From Aptenodytes patagonicus (Eukaryota > Chordata > Aves > Sphenisciformes > Spheniscidae), in NCBI RefSeq assembly GCF_965638725.1, contig NC_134955.1, positions 13,172,316 through 13,236,315 on the forward strand: a stretch of DNA of 64,000 nucleotides. Reading direction: 5' to 3'. Below the pieces are notes generated by a model. The model was given only the letters and a program-made list of their open reading frames with translations, was not told the DNA's origin and ran no database searches. The position numbers and the translations under genes were made by a program. Position 1 is the first letter of the stretch. Each line of letters begins with the position of its first letter. Of the stretch, positions 1 through 54,415 are shown in pieces.

Positions 1-3000
1 AGAGGGTCTTCTAGACTCCTCGTGACCAGAGGAACCCCAGATTTCCGCATTATTTGAGATAAGCCATGTGCAGGTCCTGTTCCCAATGAAAAGCCACTGT
101 TAAATTGCAAAATTGAATGCTGATTACTGAAGATGTGTTATTTTATGTAGAACTCAACAACCTATTCAGTAGCTTGGAAAACCCTTGGATACTAAGATGG
201 AAAGTGTAAGTGCAAAAGTTTGAGTGATTGATTTCAAAGAAAAACAATTGTTCAAATCCCAGTATACATACAGAGATAAGTAAGACTTGAAACTACAGCT
301 CTGAGACATCATGTTTGTGAAAAGCTTTGAAATAATTAAATATTTGAAAGTATTTCCTCACTTGTCTGTCTGCCCCTTTCCCTTTTTTGTTCTGGCATCT
401 CTCCCCCCCTTCCCCGAGTTGTTTTCAGCTTCTGTCACAAGCACTCATGCTCACTCAGTCGTGTTAAATTTTGGGTCAATATGATGCACTGTCGCTCAGC
501 CCAGCAGACCCACTGCTTCTCACTATATTAAAGTAGAAATGAAATGGCAATCTAGATGTCTTCAAATAATGTTTGCTTACCATTAAATAATAAAATTTAA
601 CAAGGATTATAAAGCAGTTTTTATCCCAAATTTTCAGACAAAAGTATTCAACTCTACTTAGGAGATCAGGTGCAGAATTTTTGGAGCGGTTTTTACATCT
701 GACTGCTCTGTGGCAGCTTAGTCTCGATCTCTCAATGTGAGGCAACTTCAAGTGATACTTAAAGTGGAGGGCAGGGGGGAATTGGGGATCTTGTCTGTAT
801 GGAAGAGTTCCTTTGGAGCAGCAGACTGTTCGTAGCAGCGTTGTGCTCCTGGCGGTCCAAAGAGATCAGACTGTTAGCGGGAAGAAGTTCTAGGATTTGC
901 AAGATTGTAAGGTAGCACACACATTGGTACAGCTGAAAAAAGCAGACAAGTTTTCTGATGTGCAGCCTTTCTCCAAACATAAAACAGCCAAACCTCTCTC
1001 CCCAAAACATCTGTGAAACGTAACTGAGTGGGACTCTGGTCCACATGATACTGAGAAAATTTAGTTCAGGACTGAAATGCTGTATAGTATCTAGATGAGC
1101 AAAAACTTGGCTATTGGTATTAGGATCAGTATGCACAATGTATGAAAATATCCTGTTTGCATACAGTTCTTGCAGATATTTACCAGTAGCTATTTTCCTC
1201 CCTAAAACTTTGTGATTTTTATTTTATTTTTCATTGCTGAGAAAAACCCCGAACAGTGCTATTTGGGGTCTCTTCCTGTTGAACTGCCCCTGGTATGTTT
1301 GTTTTTCTTTCATCATACTTAGCTTATTGCTGAAGTTGAGTCTTAAGAACTTCTCTCTCCCGGTAAAGATCTTAGTACCTAGTGTGGTGATCTGTCACTT
1401 TGATTCTGTAGTTGAATAGAAATAGTTCAGAAGGCTACAGAAAGATGTCTGAGTTGAGGTCTGAGCTTCTGTCTGTTTTGTGTCTTTAAAGAGGTATTTT
1501 AATGGCAATTCATCGTAAACAAATGAGTATTATATGTGAAATAATAGCTAGGATCCTTCACAAAGCACTTTGAGATTTATGTGTAAGAAATGGTTTCATT
1601 AACTAAGATAAATTTAGTATTATTCCTGTTTGTTTTCCAAGCTGTGGTGAGATCTTTTGATCTAATTCAGGCATTCCCAAATATTTATGTGTCACTTTAT
1701 ATTTTAGTTTACAGAAGTAAATAAGATGCTTTGCTTTTACTGTGTATCAGAAAGCTTTAGTTGTTGGGGTATATGGCTCTTCTCCTCTGTCTCTTACTGT
1801 TTTTTCTGTTACACTCTTCATATGTAGATTTTGTCTTGCGTCAAATCTTGTGCTGAATTTTAATTAAATTAATATTGGTCAAGTTCATTGAGGAACCTTG
1901 ACTGGAAAGTGCCTGAAATATGTAACAGCTTTTCTGTAAGGTAGCTTGTAGTCACGTGCCTCAATGGGAGATGGCTTCTCTGTGCATTTGGGAGAATTGT
2001 TTGTAGAGACACCTTGACTGATATCCCCAGATGAGAGGTGCGTAGATGTGTGAATTCCCATCGTAAGTATGACTATTTATTCATGAGATCATGGAAACTG
2101 TTGAGAAAGTCTTCATACATTTATTACTTTTGTTGGTAGGGGAAGCTTGGGGTATAGTGTGGGGCTGGAGAATCATTGGAGTGTTTAATGAGCAGCTTTA
2201 TGCATTTATAGATGAGTTTGACTAAGACTGAAACCATCCAGGAGATACAATAGGTTGTTTCTCATTGGATTTTAGAAGAGAATAACTTTGATCATTTCAA
2301 AAGCAATGAAGCCTGATGCTCCAGTGAGAAAGGAAAGTGGTAATTTATAGCTACCATTAAGGAAACAAAGACAAAGACTGAGGGAAAGTTTCACTCTGAA
2401 GATTTACTAATGTGTATAAACCACCCTTACAACTAGAAATAGCTCAGTATTTCTCACAGAACAAAACAAAAGAGAAAAGGCAGCAAAATGGGGATGGGAG
2501 GGGTGGAAAAGAATACTGCCTGCTTTCGCTTGCACTGTGAAAGGTCAAACAACATTTAGGAAATCATAATTTCAGTGAATAATGGATAGGCCACTTTTAC
2601 CTGCCAAAGGAAGGACAGCTGTGAGAAATCCCTGGCTGGGAAAGGAGGTGGGATGGGGCCAGGGGTGGTGGTGTGATGCAGGTTCTGGTACAGCCTTCAG
2701 ATGGGAACTTCATGTGCTGCAGTGGAGTGTAATTACTTGGTAAAAATTGTAATACTGTATTTTTGAAGAAACACAAGCAAGGCTTGAGTGAGTTGTGTGT
2801 ATATGGGTTGTGACAGGATGCAGTCATACAGGGTCTTTGCGTGGGCTTGTCTCTACTAGAAAGAGACTATTTTATGGGCTGCTCCAGAAGGGAGCACCGG
2901 TTCCAATACACTTGCCGCTGGCACCCACAGTCTGCGTGTGAGGTATTTTATGTACCTTCAGGAAGCATCGGCTCTCCGGGACATCTGTGTTTAGGGTGTT

Positions 3001-3063
3001 GTGCAGGTGTTTGAACGCTGGTGCCGTGGGTGGGTGCACTGGTGCGGTTGATGCAGGGTTTTA
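1..3063. other. Upstream flank of SCUBE2, no gene recognised
   Basis: No exon with convincing splice borders or family similarity was found on either strand. Open frames here (the longest is 125 codons on the minus strand at 759-1136) have no recognisable motif and sit in ordinary A+T-rich sequence. It is presumably intergenic or distal promoter DNA. Confidence 0.6.
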
Positions 3064-3332
3064 ATGTGGGATGGGGCGGTTCGCGTGCACGGGGGTGCGC
3101 TCATCGCCTCTGGGTGCCGCCGGGCGGCCCGCGGCGGCAGCGGGGCCAGCGGGGAGGGCAGGGAGGCCCGGGCAGGGGAGGCCCGCCCAGGCCTCGCCGC
3201 CGCGCCCCGCCGCCCCGCGCCCGCTGTCAATGCGAGGCGGGCCGGCCGCCCGCAGACACCTCCCTCCGCCGCCGCCACCTCCTCCCGCCCGGCGGCGGCA
3301 GCAGCAGCAGCGCAGCCGCCGCAGCGCCATCG

Positions 3333-44537
<41,205 letters not shown>

Positions 44538-47500
44538 TTGGCACTGTACTTAAAAAAACTAACCAGCCCTGGGCATGTACAGAGGGGTTGTGGTAGGTGG
44601 GGCTGCTTTCTGTGTTTTACACACTGGCAGAGAAACTCCAGGGAAACTTGCCAGCTCTGCTCTTGGCAGAGTTTGGCTTTCTCAGCTAATATAAATATTT
44701 TGGTGAACAGAATTTTTATTCCTTTCCAGATAATACCTTTTGGGTACCAAGGATACTTCATGGGTCTCTGAATTAGAGATTGCCTGTGGTTTCTGTAACT
44801 GAATGGTGCCAAGCAGAAGTTGTAGAGCTCTGCCCTGTTGCTTCATCAGTAACTCTAAAAGCTGATGAGGACAGACAGGCGAAGTATTGTGGTTTGGGAT
44901 GAACTCTGGGCTGCCATTAATGCATGTTACCTCAACAAAGCTGGGTTCATGTTTGGTCTCACTGAAAGTGAGAACAAGATTGATGTCTCTCTTAACTTTT
45001 GCTATGCAGGAAATTCAGAGCTAAGATTGAAATAGTTTTAGTCCAAACCAGTGAGTCCAAGAATTCCACAAGGTGTAATTTTTCTCTGAACTGTATGTTG
45101 TATGAGGCATATGGAGGAATAAGCAAAAGGTTGAATATTAGCTTGAACGCTCTGGGTCTGGATCACACTGTGCTCATGCTAATGACCTATTGGTTTAAAT
45201 GGACTCATACCAGAATAAAACCAGGGCACCACAGTAATGGAAAACAGACCCTGACCCACTGGACACTTCCATTTTGGGCTGGCTGCAAATGTTACAACAG
45301 AACAGATTCTTTGCTAAATCCCAGTGCTCTCCCTGTGCATAGGCCTGGGACAGCATGAGGCATTGGCTCTTCCAAGCAGTATAAAATTCTGTCCTCTGAG
45401 CACCTGCAGTTGAACACACAAGCCCCATTTTAAATGCAGGCTTTGCATAGATTATGCTTTTGTACATCACTGTATAAACCTGTATAAGGTTTTTATACGA
45501 GCCTCAATTCTTATATTCCTTAGCTTGTCTGAGCACCTTGCAATGACCTTGTTGAGCAGAGAAGGGCTGCTGTCCCTGTCTTGCTGGAGAGAAGTAGATG
45601 TACAAAGATATTTCTAAACCAGACTGTGGCCGCAAAAGTTGTCTATGGCAAAATGCTGTTCAAGATTCCCAAATTCTGTGTTCTTTTCCTCAGGTTGTGT
45701 TTCTTATGTGAGAGAAGGCTATTCTGAAAGGGCCTGTAGGGAGAACTATGTTGATCAAAATGTTGTCTCAGTGCCTTTCTGTCCACACTTACGTTACATC
45801 ACTGTCCTCTGGCCATGCAAACCGTTTCCTCAGTGTAATGTACCTTCTGGGCCTTCTGTCTTGAAGGGAGATTGGCTGCAGTCCCATTCATTTGGAGGTG
45901 GACTTACGACCTCTATCTTTCAGCCACTGGCAGTGCTGAGTGGTGCAGTGGGTGCCAAACTTCCTCTGTGTGCCCCCTTAGGAAAGGTACTGAAATTTCA
46001 CAGTGTAGCCAGGACAAATGCTCCCTTTCCTAGGGTGTGGAGTCAGATCTCCCTGGGTATCGTTGCATTGGTATGTGGTATTTAACTGTTGTGTGTGAAT
46101 ACTACCATGTCCACAGTGTGACAGATGAAACCCTCATCAAGAGCCAGGGTCTGAATCTCTTCCCTACACTGTTAGGAGCAAATGAATACTACCAAATGCA
46201 GACTTGCTGAACTGTTGTGCCATGGCAGCCCTGTTCTGTGGTATGTGAGGCAGTGCAGCCTGTCATGTGGTAACGACATGTCTTGGTCATGGTGTGACGG
46301 GAAGGGGCAGTGGCCTTAGGCCACAGCTGAGGAGCAGAGCCTCTCAGGATGGGGTGATGTGACACTGTGTTCCTCTTGCTACTGCCCTGAAATAATTGCC
46401 ATGGTCTGAGCGGGAGAGGGAAATGGCTTGTGTTGCTGCCAAGAGGGAGAACTGTGTCCTAGCTGGCTGCACTGGGGCTTCTGCTCCAGCTCAAGAGCTG
46501 CTTGTGGGTTTCTGTGGCAGGGTGGTGAGCGCCCATTCCAGGAATGGGGCTGCCAGGCCTGCAGCAAAGGGGAGCAAACAGGCTTGGGGGGAAGAGGGAG
46601 GCAGGGAGTGAATTAGCAGAACAGAGGGGAAGGAACCCAGGTCCCTGTGCGTTCCTGGCTGGTGTGCTTCATCCTGACCAGGGTCCCTGCTGCCTTTGTG
46701 GGGAGGGAGGACAGGGGTTATCTGGAAGAATGTATGAGGCAGTGTGATTGGTGAGAGGAACGGCTAAGGGATGCCAAAACAAGAGGAAGGGTGGTGAGAA
46801 AGGCTTGCTACATCTGTGGTGAACTGTACTGTTGTGGTGAGATCCCAGGAAGGTATTTCAAGATAGTTTCCCTCTGGCTGCACAGCCCCTACCTCTCTAC
46901 TGTTCGTGGCTTCCCATGCCAGATGCAGTGTGTCAGTGAGTCGCAATGACCCACCATCCATCTCTATGTGGCAATGGAGCACTTTGGGTGAGATGCTGCA
47001 GTTCTGTTCTGAGTGCATGGATGAGTTAGAGGCCTGCGGGTGGGGCACTGGGAGGAGAGGACCGTGATGTGCCAGCTTCTGGGCCAAGCCCAGCAGAGTG
47101 GCTTTGCTGTGGTTTGTGTGCTCTCTGCCAAGGGAAGCAAGCCAGTTCTTGCTGTATTCCCTCCCAGGAAGGCTACAGATCTGAACATTTCTGTTTCGTG
47201 TTGCTGAGTGACACACAAAGAGTGATTGGTTTCAACAAGGGTTCAAGAAAACAAAAGTTGTGAAACATCCAAATATTTTTAATGGGTGAAATTAGGCTTT
47301 CTTGCTCTGTGCATGAGTTACTGACTTGAGCTCTGGGTTGCACTGCACCTCGTCTTGTAGGCACGCTGTTCTAGCTCTGCATGACTGCTCTGGGACCAGC
47401 GTCTCGCCTTTGGTCCGTACAGTCGATCTCAGCTTTGCTTCTCTGTTGCCCCCATGTGCACAGGCCATTTTCATTGTTGTCTGTGGAAGGAGAGGAGTGT

Positions 47501-49000
47501 TATCAGTGTGGTGTATGGTCCGAGGCTGAGGAGAAAAACCTGTCCTTAAAGAAGAATCCTTTTTGCTCCACAGCCCTGTTTGTTTTCTACATCAAAAGTA
47601 AATGACTCGGAAGCACTTCTGTTACCCTTGGTCTAACATTATGAATCAAAGTTTCCCCTTTTACTGTAGATCCTGTGTGTGCAGTAAAAAGTGAAGAGGG
47701 AATTTTTGCCATCTTAAATATTGGGAGAAGCGATAACTGTTGCAGAATGTTGTAACACTTGGCATTGTATCTTCATAGCGATGGTAGTGGCTCTGTAGAA
47801 ATTTTAATTTCTACTTTCTGTGTGGTTGTAGACTGATGTTATTTTTTGGCAACAAATGATTCAAAAATGTTTAACCTTATAAAACAGGATTTAACTTTTG
47901 AAATAATAATTAGCGTTAACTGGATGACTTAATGTCACATACATGAGATAAGCATAAGGAACTTTTTCATGATTGTAAATTAATGTAAAATGTTTCAGAC
48001 TGTTACTCTTAATAAGAGAAATAAACCAGTGAACTTGTAGTTGCATGAAAACCTTGGGTAATATTTTTAGTTGTCTTGACTGTGCTAAGTAATAGTTTTG
48101 TGACAAAATTAACGGTTGTGTAGCAAGTTATCGCATATCAGATAGACTTTATCCTGAGAACATTGCTTACCATAGCATTCTGTTTCATCTAATATATTAT
48201 TTGCCTGCATCTATACTCATAAAGATACAATTCTTCATATGTTTAGTGGTGCACATATTTCTGGCTAGTATAATACCAGAATTATGCTGGTATTAATTCT
48301 AATAATTATGCTAAAAATGTCTCCTATATGATGAGCTGGAGTCAATTGGCCTGTTGTAACCAGCTGTGTGAAGACAGAATAAACTACTTAAAGTAATTCC
48401 AAAGTATTTTATTACTTTGTAGATTAATCTGATTTTTTTCTAAAAAAATAAAAAACTTCCAAACTCCCTTGTTTAAACTTAATTTAAAAAAAAACAAAAA
48501 ACAAAAAACAAAAAGCCAAGGTGAAAACCTGTGTTAAGACACAAGTTCCCAGAATATTTTTAAGGTTATACCACAGTTTCATCAGAGCTTTTCATTAAAT
48601 CCACTGATTTCATTTCTTAGAATTAAAAAATAGAATTAGGTAATAGGAAATTATAAATGAGTTGATCTATAATAATTTTTAATACTGTTTTTCTGTATTT
48701 GTTTCTGTGATATTACATTGAGATTATTAGTTGTAGTCAATCTATCAAACTTTTATAAAAATAATCCTAATATCTTCTTAATTTATTCAGCTGTTTGTTT
48801 GACCCTTGGCTTCCTTTGATCACAGTGGCAAGGACTGATTTGTATTAAACTGAATGTAGCCATCCGGGTTCATTTGGTGTAGTTTTGGAAGATACAACTG
48901 TATAATTAAGCTGTTAGTTGTAGAAAGCTGACATTGGTTTATATGGAAAAGACAGCAAAGTAAATGACATACAGGAATATAGAGGTCATGGAAAAGTATG
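44538..49000 (+). other. SCUBE2 3' untranslated region and flank, end not determined
   Basis: No coding exon follows the stop codon. Canonical AATAAA hexamers occur at 45214, 48020 and 48378. The last two lie in strongly A+T-rich DNA with T-rich or GT-rich sequence downstream, compatible with a long 3' UTR. Sequence alone does not decide among them. Open frames at 45639-46085 (+) and 46764-47216 (-) have no recognisable domain. Confidence 0.4.
45214..45219 (+). terminator. Candidate SCUBE2 poly(A) signal AATAAA
   Basis: First canonical AATAAA after the SCUBE2 stop codon, about 680 bases downstream. No clear GT-rich element follows, so it is only a candidate; 48378-48383 is an alternative with a T-rich tract after it. 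Confidence 0.25.
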
Positions 49001-49065
49001 ATGACTACAGGCAAATCACAGCAGAAAATTGTGTTATTCAAATATTCTTCCTGATATTGTGAATG

Positions 49066-49079
49066 CTGCCACCTGCTAG
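49066..49079 (-). promoter_or_regulatory. Candidate CTCF-binding motif (minus orientation)
   Basis: CTGCCACCTGCTAG matches the reverse-complement CTCF core (CTGCC-M-Y-CT-R-S-TGG) at 13 of 14 positions. It is a motif match only. Confidence 0.3.
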
Positions 49080-50690
49080 ATTGCAGTGATGGACACATGA
49101 GGGCTCAGATACCCTCCAGGATGGGGAATGTCAATATGAACTACCTTGTGAACTTCCAGAACAGTGGGAGCTGAAATTCTGACTGGGATCTTTGGGTGTT
49201 TACGTAACAGAAATAAGTAATAGCGGAATATAGAGAGCAAGACTTGAAGCTTATTTAAATCCAAGGAATCAGAAGAGGTGTGATGCAGATAAGCAGGAAG
49301 GAATAGTATTACGATAATCCTTGGGGACAGAATGCAAGAATAGTGGTCCACAAATATTTCTGAATTAAATAAACTTAAATGCAAATGCTTTTTCTATCAT
49401 GCATATAGATGACATCCTGTAAGTGCAATAGATGCTGAATGCAAAACCTGTCACAACTAAAATGTACATATACTTCCTATCTTCCTTTTAATGCTGCTCC
49501 ATTCAAACTGTGTTTGTGCAAGACTGCTACTTGAGGAGACGAACAAGTACTTCTTAAAGAACTTGAGCCAAATTCAGGGCTGGTACAAGTAGGTTTGTTT
49601 CTAGGCATCCCTGGAACCAACCTGTCCTACAACACATCTTGCTACTGCCCATTTAGTTTGAACAATTCTTTTGCTCATAGGCAGATTTTCACTCTCTGTT
49701 GTGGAGCTCTGCTTTCCACAATGTATATTCTGCTGTCACTGTAGAACGCCCATGAGCAGTGATGCAAATACAGCACCTGTGGGGAAAACAAAAGGAGTTA
49801 AGACTATTCAAGGGACAGATTCCACTCTCAGAAGGTAAGTTCATCTAGTTTCTCTCCAAGTCAGTGCAAATTATGTACGACTTTCCTTATGTTGCTCTTT
49901 TAAACTACCTTATTAAACTACTTTAAGTGTTAGAAAAAAGAAAAAAAGAATATTTCTCTGTTTAAATATATGTTAGTGCAGCTGTTGCTCTGATTAAACA
50001 AATTTTGAAGAGTAGTAAAGTTTTTCGAAGTCCATGAAGTAAAGCCTGTTCGGTACAGAATGAAAAACATAGGTCAGAAAAGATGACCTTGAAATCTTTT
50101 TCCTTATTGAACATGTCTATAAATATAGAATTCTTTAAGGAGACTCCATCACACTGGCTGGCTGCTAAACTTGATCTAATGCAACTGAAGCCTGCTTTTT
50201 TCACTGGGAAGTTTATTCAATAGGCAATCTAGACTTACAAACCTGGATATTAATCATGTGCCATAAGACTTCCTATCTGTGATGATTCTGGGGATTAGAA
50301 AATAAGGGGTTCATAGTTTTAAGGACAGAAAAAGTTGCATTGGAAGCTGAAATATTCTGAAGTGGTCACTTGAGATGCAATTTGTTGTTTAGTAGTTCTT
50401 AGTTCAAGTGTTTTGTGTTATACCAAGAACACTACAAACATCTATGAAACACTTATGTACAGAGCAAGTTTATGCTTGACTAGGTTTAGAGAAAGCTTCA
50501 TCATCTGTGCCTGAATCTACTATAGCAGTGGTAGCCTGAATGTGTTTTTTGTGCATTCTTTCCCGCTTGCTGTGCTAGAAGAAATGGAACAAAATACTAA
50601 GCGTGGACAGGAGCCTTGATGTGAGTTGGATGGAGAATCTCTATCTGGACATAAGTTCAGGAGATGGAGAAGTGTAGAGGTATGTTAAAT

Positions 50691-50718
50691 ACACACACAC
50701 ATATATATGTGTGTGTGT
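50691..50718. repeat. Perfect palindrome (AC)5(AT)4(GT)5
   Basis: Ten bases of AC, eight of AT and ten of GT repeat form a 28-base sequence identical to its own reverse complement. More TA-rich repeats follow to about 50740. It could extrude as a cruciform or fold as a hairpin if transcribed. Confidence 0.9.
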
Positions 50719-52766
50719 CTGTATATATATTCATATATATTTGACAATAAGATAGCCATGTGTGCAACGGCTGTCATGAAAGGAGAATGCAAAAAATACA
50801 GTTCTTGAGCAGAAAAAAAATGAGTGAAAGTTTAAAAAAAAAGCAGCAAGCTGGCCCAGGATGTGAACCTGGGGGGAGTGGGATGCCAGGCAGGGTGGGC
50901 ACAGCGGGCTCTACCTGTGGGTGCCTGGTGGGGCGCAGCACTTGCTGGAGGCACTGCCTCTGGTTCCTTCTGTGCCTGCCCAGGCCTCCCCTCGCCCTTT
51001 CAGAGGGGCAGCCACCTGCAGTGCAATGACGAGGGGCTTTGCTTCCTGCAGCCCTCCTGGGCCGCCGGTGCCCTGCCCTGGCAGCAGGCTGCTGTCTTGA
51101 TGTGACCTAGGGGGCCCTGCGTGAGCATGGGCAGGGCTGGCTGGCCTGGACGGGCTCCCCAGGGGCCCTGCGCTTGGTGCAAGGTGTGTATGCCGGCTGC
51201 GGGCATAGACAAATGTGTGCCTGGGCAAAGATGAGAAAAGGAAGTCTCCAAAGCTGGGAGCCTTAGAGGCATGTAAAAGGGTGGGCAGGGCAGGGAGCAG
51301 GCAGTGTAGGGCTAGGACAACATGAGGCACTCAATGCTGGCCAGCATTGCAGCTGAGGAGCCTGCTGGCTCGTAGTTGGTGTGCTGGCAGCCCTCGGGGC
51401 CTGCTGTAGGACCTGCAAGGCTGGGTGTGTGTTATTTGCAGTTTTCTGTGTTCATCTACGTGCCCCAAAAACGGCAGGAAAGAGTTGGGGTTGAGCAAAT
51501 GAGGCTTTAAATGCACCTCACATTTGCATTTGGAGGGACCAAAAGTCTTTTAGTTGTGCACTATTTGCTGTCAGTGTGGCGCAGCAGGGAGCCACAGAAT
51601 TTGCTCTGGATTTAGAGCCAGAGGTTAGGAGTTGCTTGTCACTGCATTAGCACTAGCATCTGCCTCACATCCTCTTTGTGACTAGGCTCTGTAGCTACAT
51701 ATGTCCATCACCAGTTGGAAGACCTGTTGCAAAATGCCAGCTCAGATGGCTTCTGGAGGTGCTGCCTGGAGTAAAACCCAGCCATGGATAGCAGCTTAGG
51801 GTGAGAGAGGGGATCATGATTTTTCTGGGGTTTAATGCGGAAATTAAGAAAGCACTCCAGAAAACTGGGAATTCAGCATCTCTGTGTCCAGCCAACAAGC
51901 CTGTCTGTGACACAACCCTGCTCATGAATTTGGGTGGCCCCCAGTTTGCTCTTACTGATGTAGTGCTGGTGTGAGGGGCTGTGTGGAAAAGCTGAGAGGT
52001 ATCAGTTATTAAAAACAAGACTGGCAGAAAAGTGCTCAGGGGGCCTGTCTGGCTTACATAGCATAACCATTGCGCCCTGGCTCCCGTAGGTGCTAATTCT
52101 CTCAGCAAACTTACAAAAATAAAACCCTGAAAAGGCTCATCCATGCTGAGAACAGCAACTTCATTCAGTGGAAGAAGGAAGCTTAGCTCTGGGAACTGAA
52201 TGCTCAACACTGCAGGCATTGCTGTCTTCTTCGGCTAGTCCAGAAAGCCTCTCAGCCAGTGCCTGTGGCATGAGATGGATGCAGCAGTGCTGAAATAAGC
52301 ACGTTACAAATACCTGTCCTAGCTCTATACAGGACACATGTCCAACTTGACCATTTGCTCTTGGAGTGGATAACAAAGGCCCATAGTTCTCTGTCCCAGC
52401 AGGATGTGTTTCCACATGCACTAATGGAGAAGTAAAATCTGATGCAGAAGATGGTCTGGCTTAGGGATACTGTGGGCACATGCTCTGCCACACCTTCATA
52501 TAAGATGCTAGAGCCTCATCCCTGCCTCAGACACCTCTCGGGGTCCATTCTTGCCTGGCATATTGGGGAGGGGCACAAATAAGGAGATTTTTGAGGATTT
52601 GGGGAGCTGTGATAATGAGGCATAGGTTGTGGTGGCCTACATTAAGCTGCTGTGCCTGGGGATGTTGGCAGACCGCAGCTCCCTGTGTTACCTGCCCTGT
52701 TTGTGCTGCCTGTGCCACAGGGCTCAGGGCTGTGCCAAGGCAGCAGGGTACCATCCGCAGGGCTCC

Positions 52767-52781
52767 CCACGAGAGGGCAGC
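52767..52781 (+). promoter_or_regulatory. Candidate CTCF-binding motif (plus orientation)
   Basis: CCACGAGAGGGCAGC matches the CTCF core consensus (CCASYAGRKGGCRSY) at 14 of 15 positions; the one mismatch is G at the Y position. It lies in a locally G+C-rich block between SCUBE2 and NRIP3. Confidence 0.4.
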
Positions 52782-54320
52782 ACGTGGCCCTAAGAAAGAA
52801 AAAAAGCTGTTGAAACACATGCTGACAAACAGTGATAGATTTTGGGTTAGGTCTTCTGTAGCAGGAGGCCTAAAACAGTCTGCTGAAACCTGGGGGCTTT
52901 GTTAACACAACAGCTCATGGTGCACTTTTGTCTTCCTGCACAGATGTGTGAATGTACCGAGGAAAAGCATCTTGCTGTCTTGGGCTGGCTTCAGCAGCTT
53001 TGGTGGAACCTGAAGGAGTATTTCCTGGTCCACTTGCAACTCTCTGCAGGACACGTGCCAAGGAGTGAAATGTTCTTCTGAGTAGCTGTAATAGGAGCTC
53101 TAGGCAGCTTTTCTGAGGGCGTTGGCACCGTTAGCCAAAATACACAATTCAGATTTCCTTTGTTTAGCAGCTCTTGGTCCCAGCCACTGCTTCTCATCAA
53201 TCTTTTTGAAGAAGAGGGAGTGGTTTTGTAAATGACCTTCTATTTTGCATTATTCTATTTTTACAAAATGCAAATATGGGGCCTAGAAAGACCTATGCTG
53301 CTGGGCCAGATATTGCTACCTCTTCAGATTGCAGTGGGAGGAGACCCTCTTCTGAACTGAATTCTGACCATCGGTCAAGGCCACTCCCCCTTCTTATCCA
53401 AGTTTCTAGCGAGGAAATGTGCAGGTTGCAAGTTGTTCATTTCCAGGCAGAATAAACCTCAAAGGAAGCTGGAGGAAATAGGCTGTGAATGCATAACTTC
53501 AGTTGCTGTTATTTACTTCTGAGAACAGTGAGTGATTCTGGCACTCTGCCTGACCCCATCCCTCTTGTGGCTCAGTTCTTACAGATGTCAATAATGGACT
53601 CTGAACATTTATCTTTGGAAATAAAATTGTGTGTATAATCAGCAACTGCTTTCCTCCATCATTTCAGGGGAGGTTGCTCAGCTCGATCACAGCTTGACTC
53701 CTATCAGTGGTTGGACAGATAATCTTATGGTAAATTATACCCAAGGTAGGGCAGAAATACCTCAAAGCACAGGTAATAAATAGCACTGTGTGTCTCTTCG
53801 TTCATACCTGCAGTGCACATGCTCCCGCTCTCCTGGGGCAGCTGGCTTCTTTTTCAGATGTAGAGCGAGCTGAAGTATCTTTCAGTTGACTAGACTTTTG
53901 AAGGTGGAAATATTTAACCAAACCACAACATGGCAAACACAACCTCTGTGTTAGGAGAGTTACATTGAAGTACTGTTGACGATTCTGTGCGTTAGCATAT
54001 ATTAGCACTGAGCATCCAGTAACATGTCTCACTAAATCTTACCCGTTATGAGTTGCTGCAGTTTTGCATGTGCCATGTGGAGGGGGATACAATGGTAGCT
54101 CACTTATACTTGTAGCACGTGAGAGTGTTGGAGTCTTGGCTTCATAAAATAAACCTAAGAGCTCCACAGAGGTGAGAGATCCTGTGTTTGACTAACACTG
54201 TGGTGACCTCCTCTCTAATGTTGATGTAAATCATATTTTTATCTTAAATAGGTACTGTAAAATATCTTAGGCTCAGATTTTGATTTATCTTAAAGTTCCA
54301 AAATAAAGATATTTAGATAC

Positions 54321-54415
54321 ATTCGATGAACTCGGGATTTAAATGCTTTATGTTCCAAAATTTATATATATATATTTTTTTAACTGAAAGCATTTGAATC
54401 CCAAGTTCATTGAAT
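54321..54415. repeat. Long inverted repeat / hairpin with 28-base arms
   Basis: Arm 54321-54348 pairs with arm 54388-54415 at 25 of 28 positions without gaps. In plus-strand RNA two of the three mismatches are G-U wobbles. The 39-base loop contains a TA repeat. Size and shape resemble a pre-miRNA hairpin or a degraded small foldback element; neither identity is established. Confidence 0.8.

Noticed and set aside
51695-52219. 174-codon open frame on the minus strand
   Set aside because: Longest open frame outside the two genes, but no domain, motif or splice context; likely chance in G+C-richer DNA.
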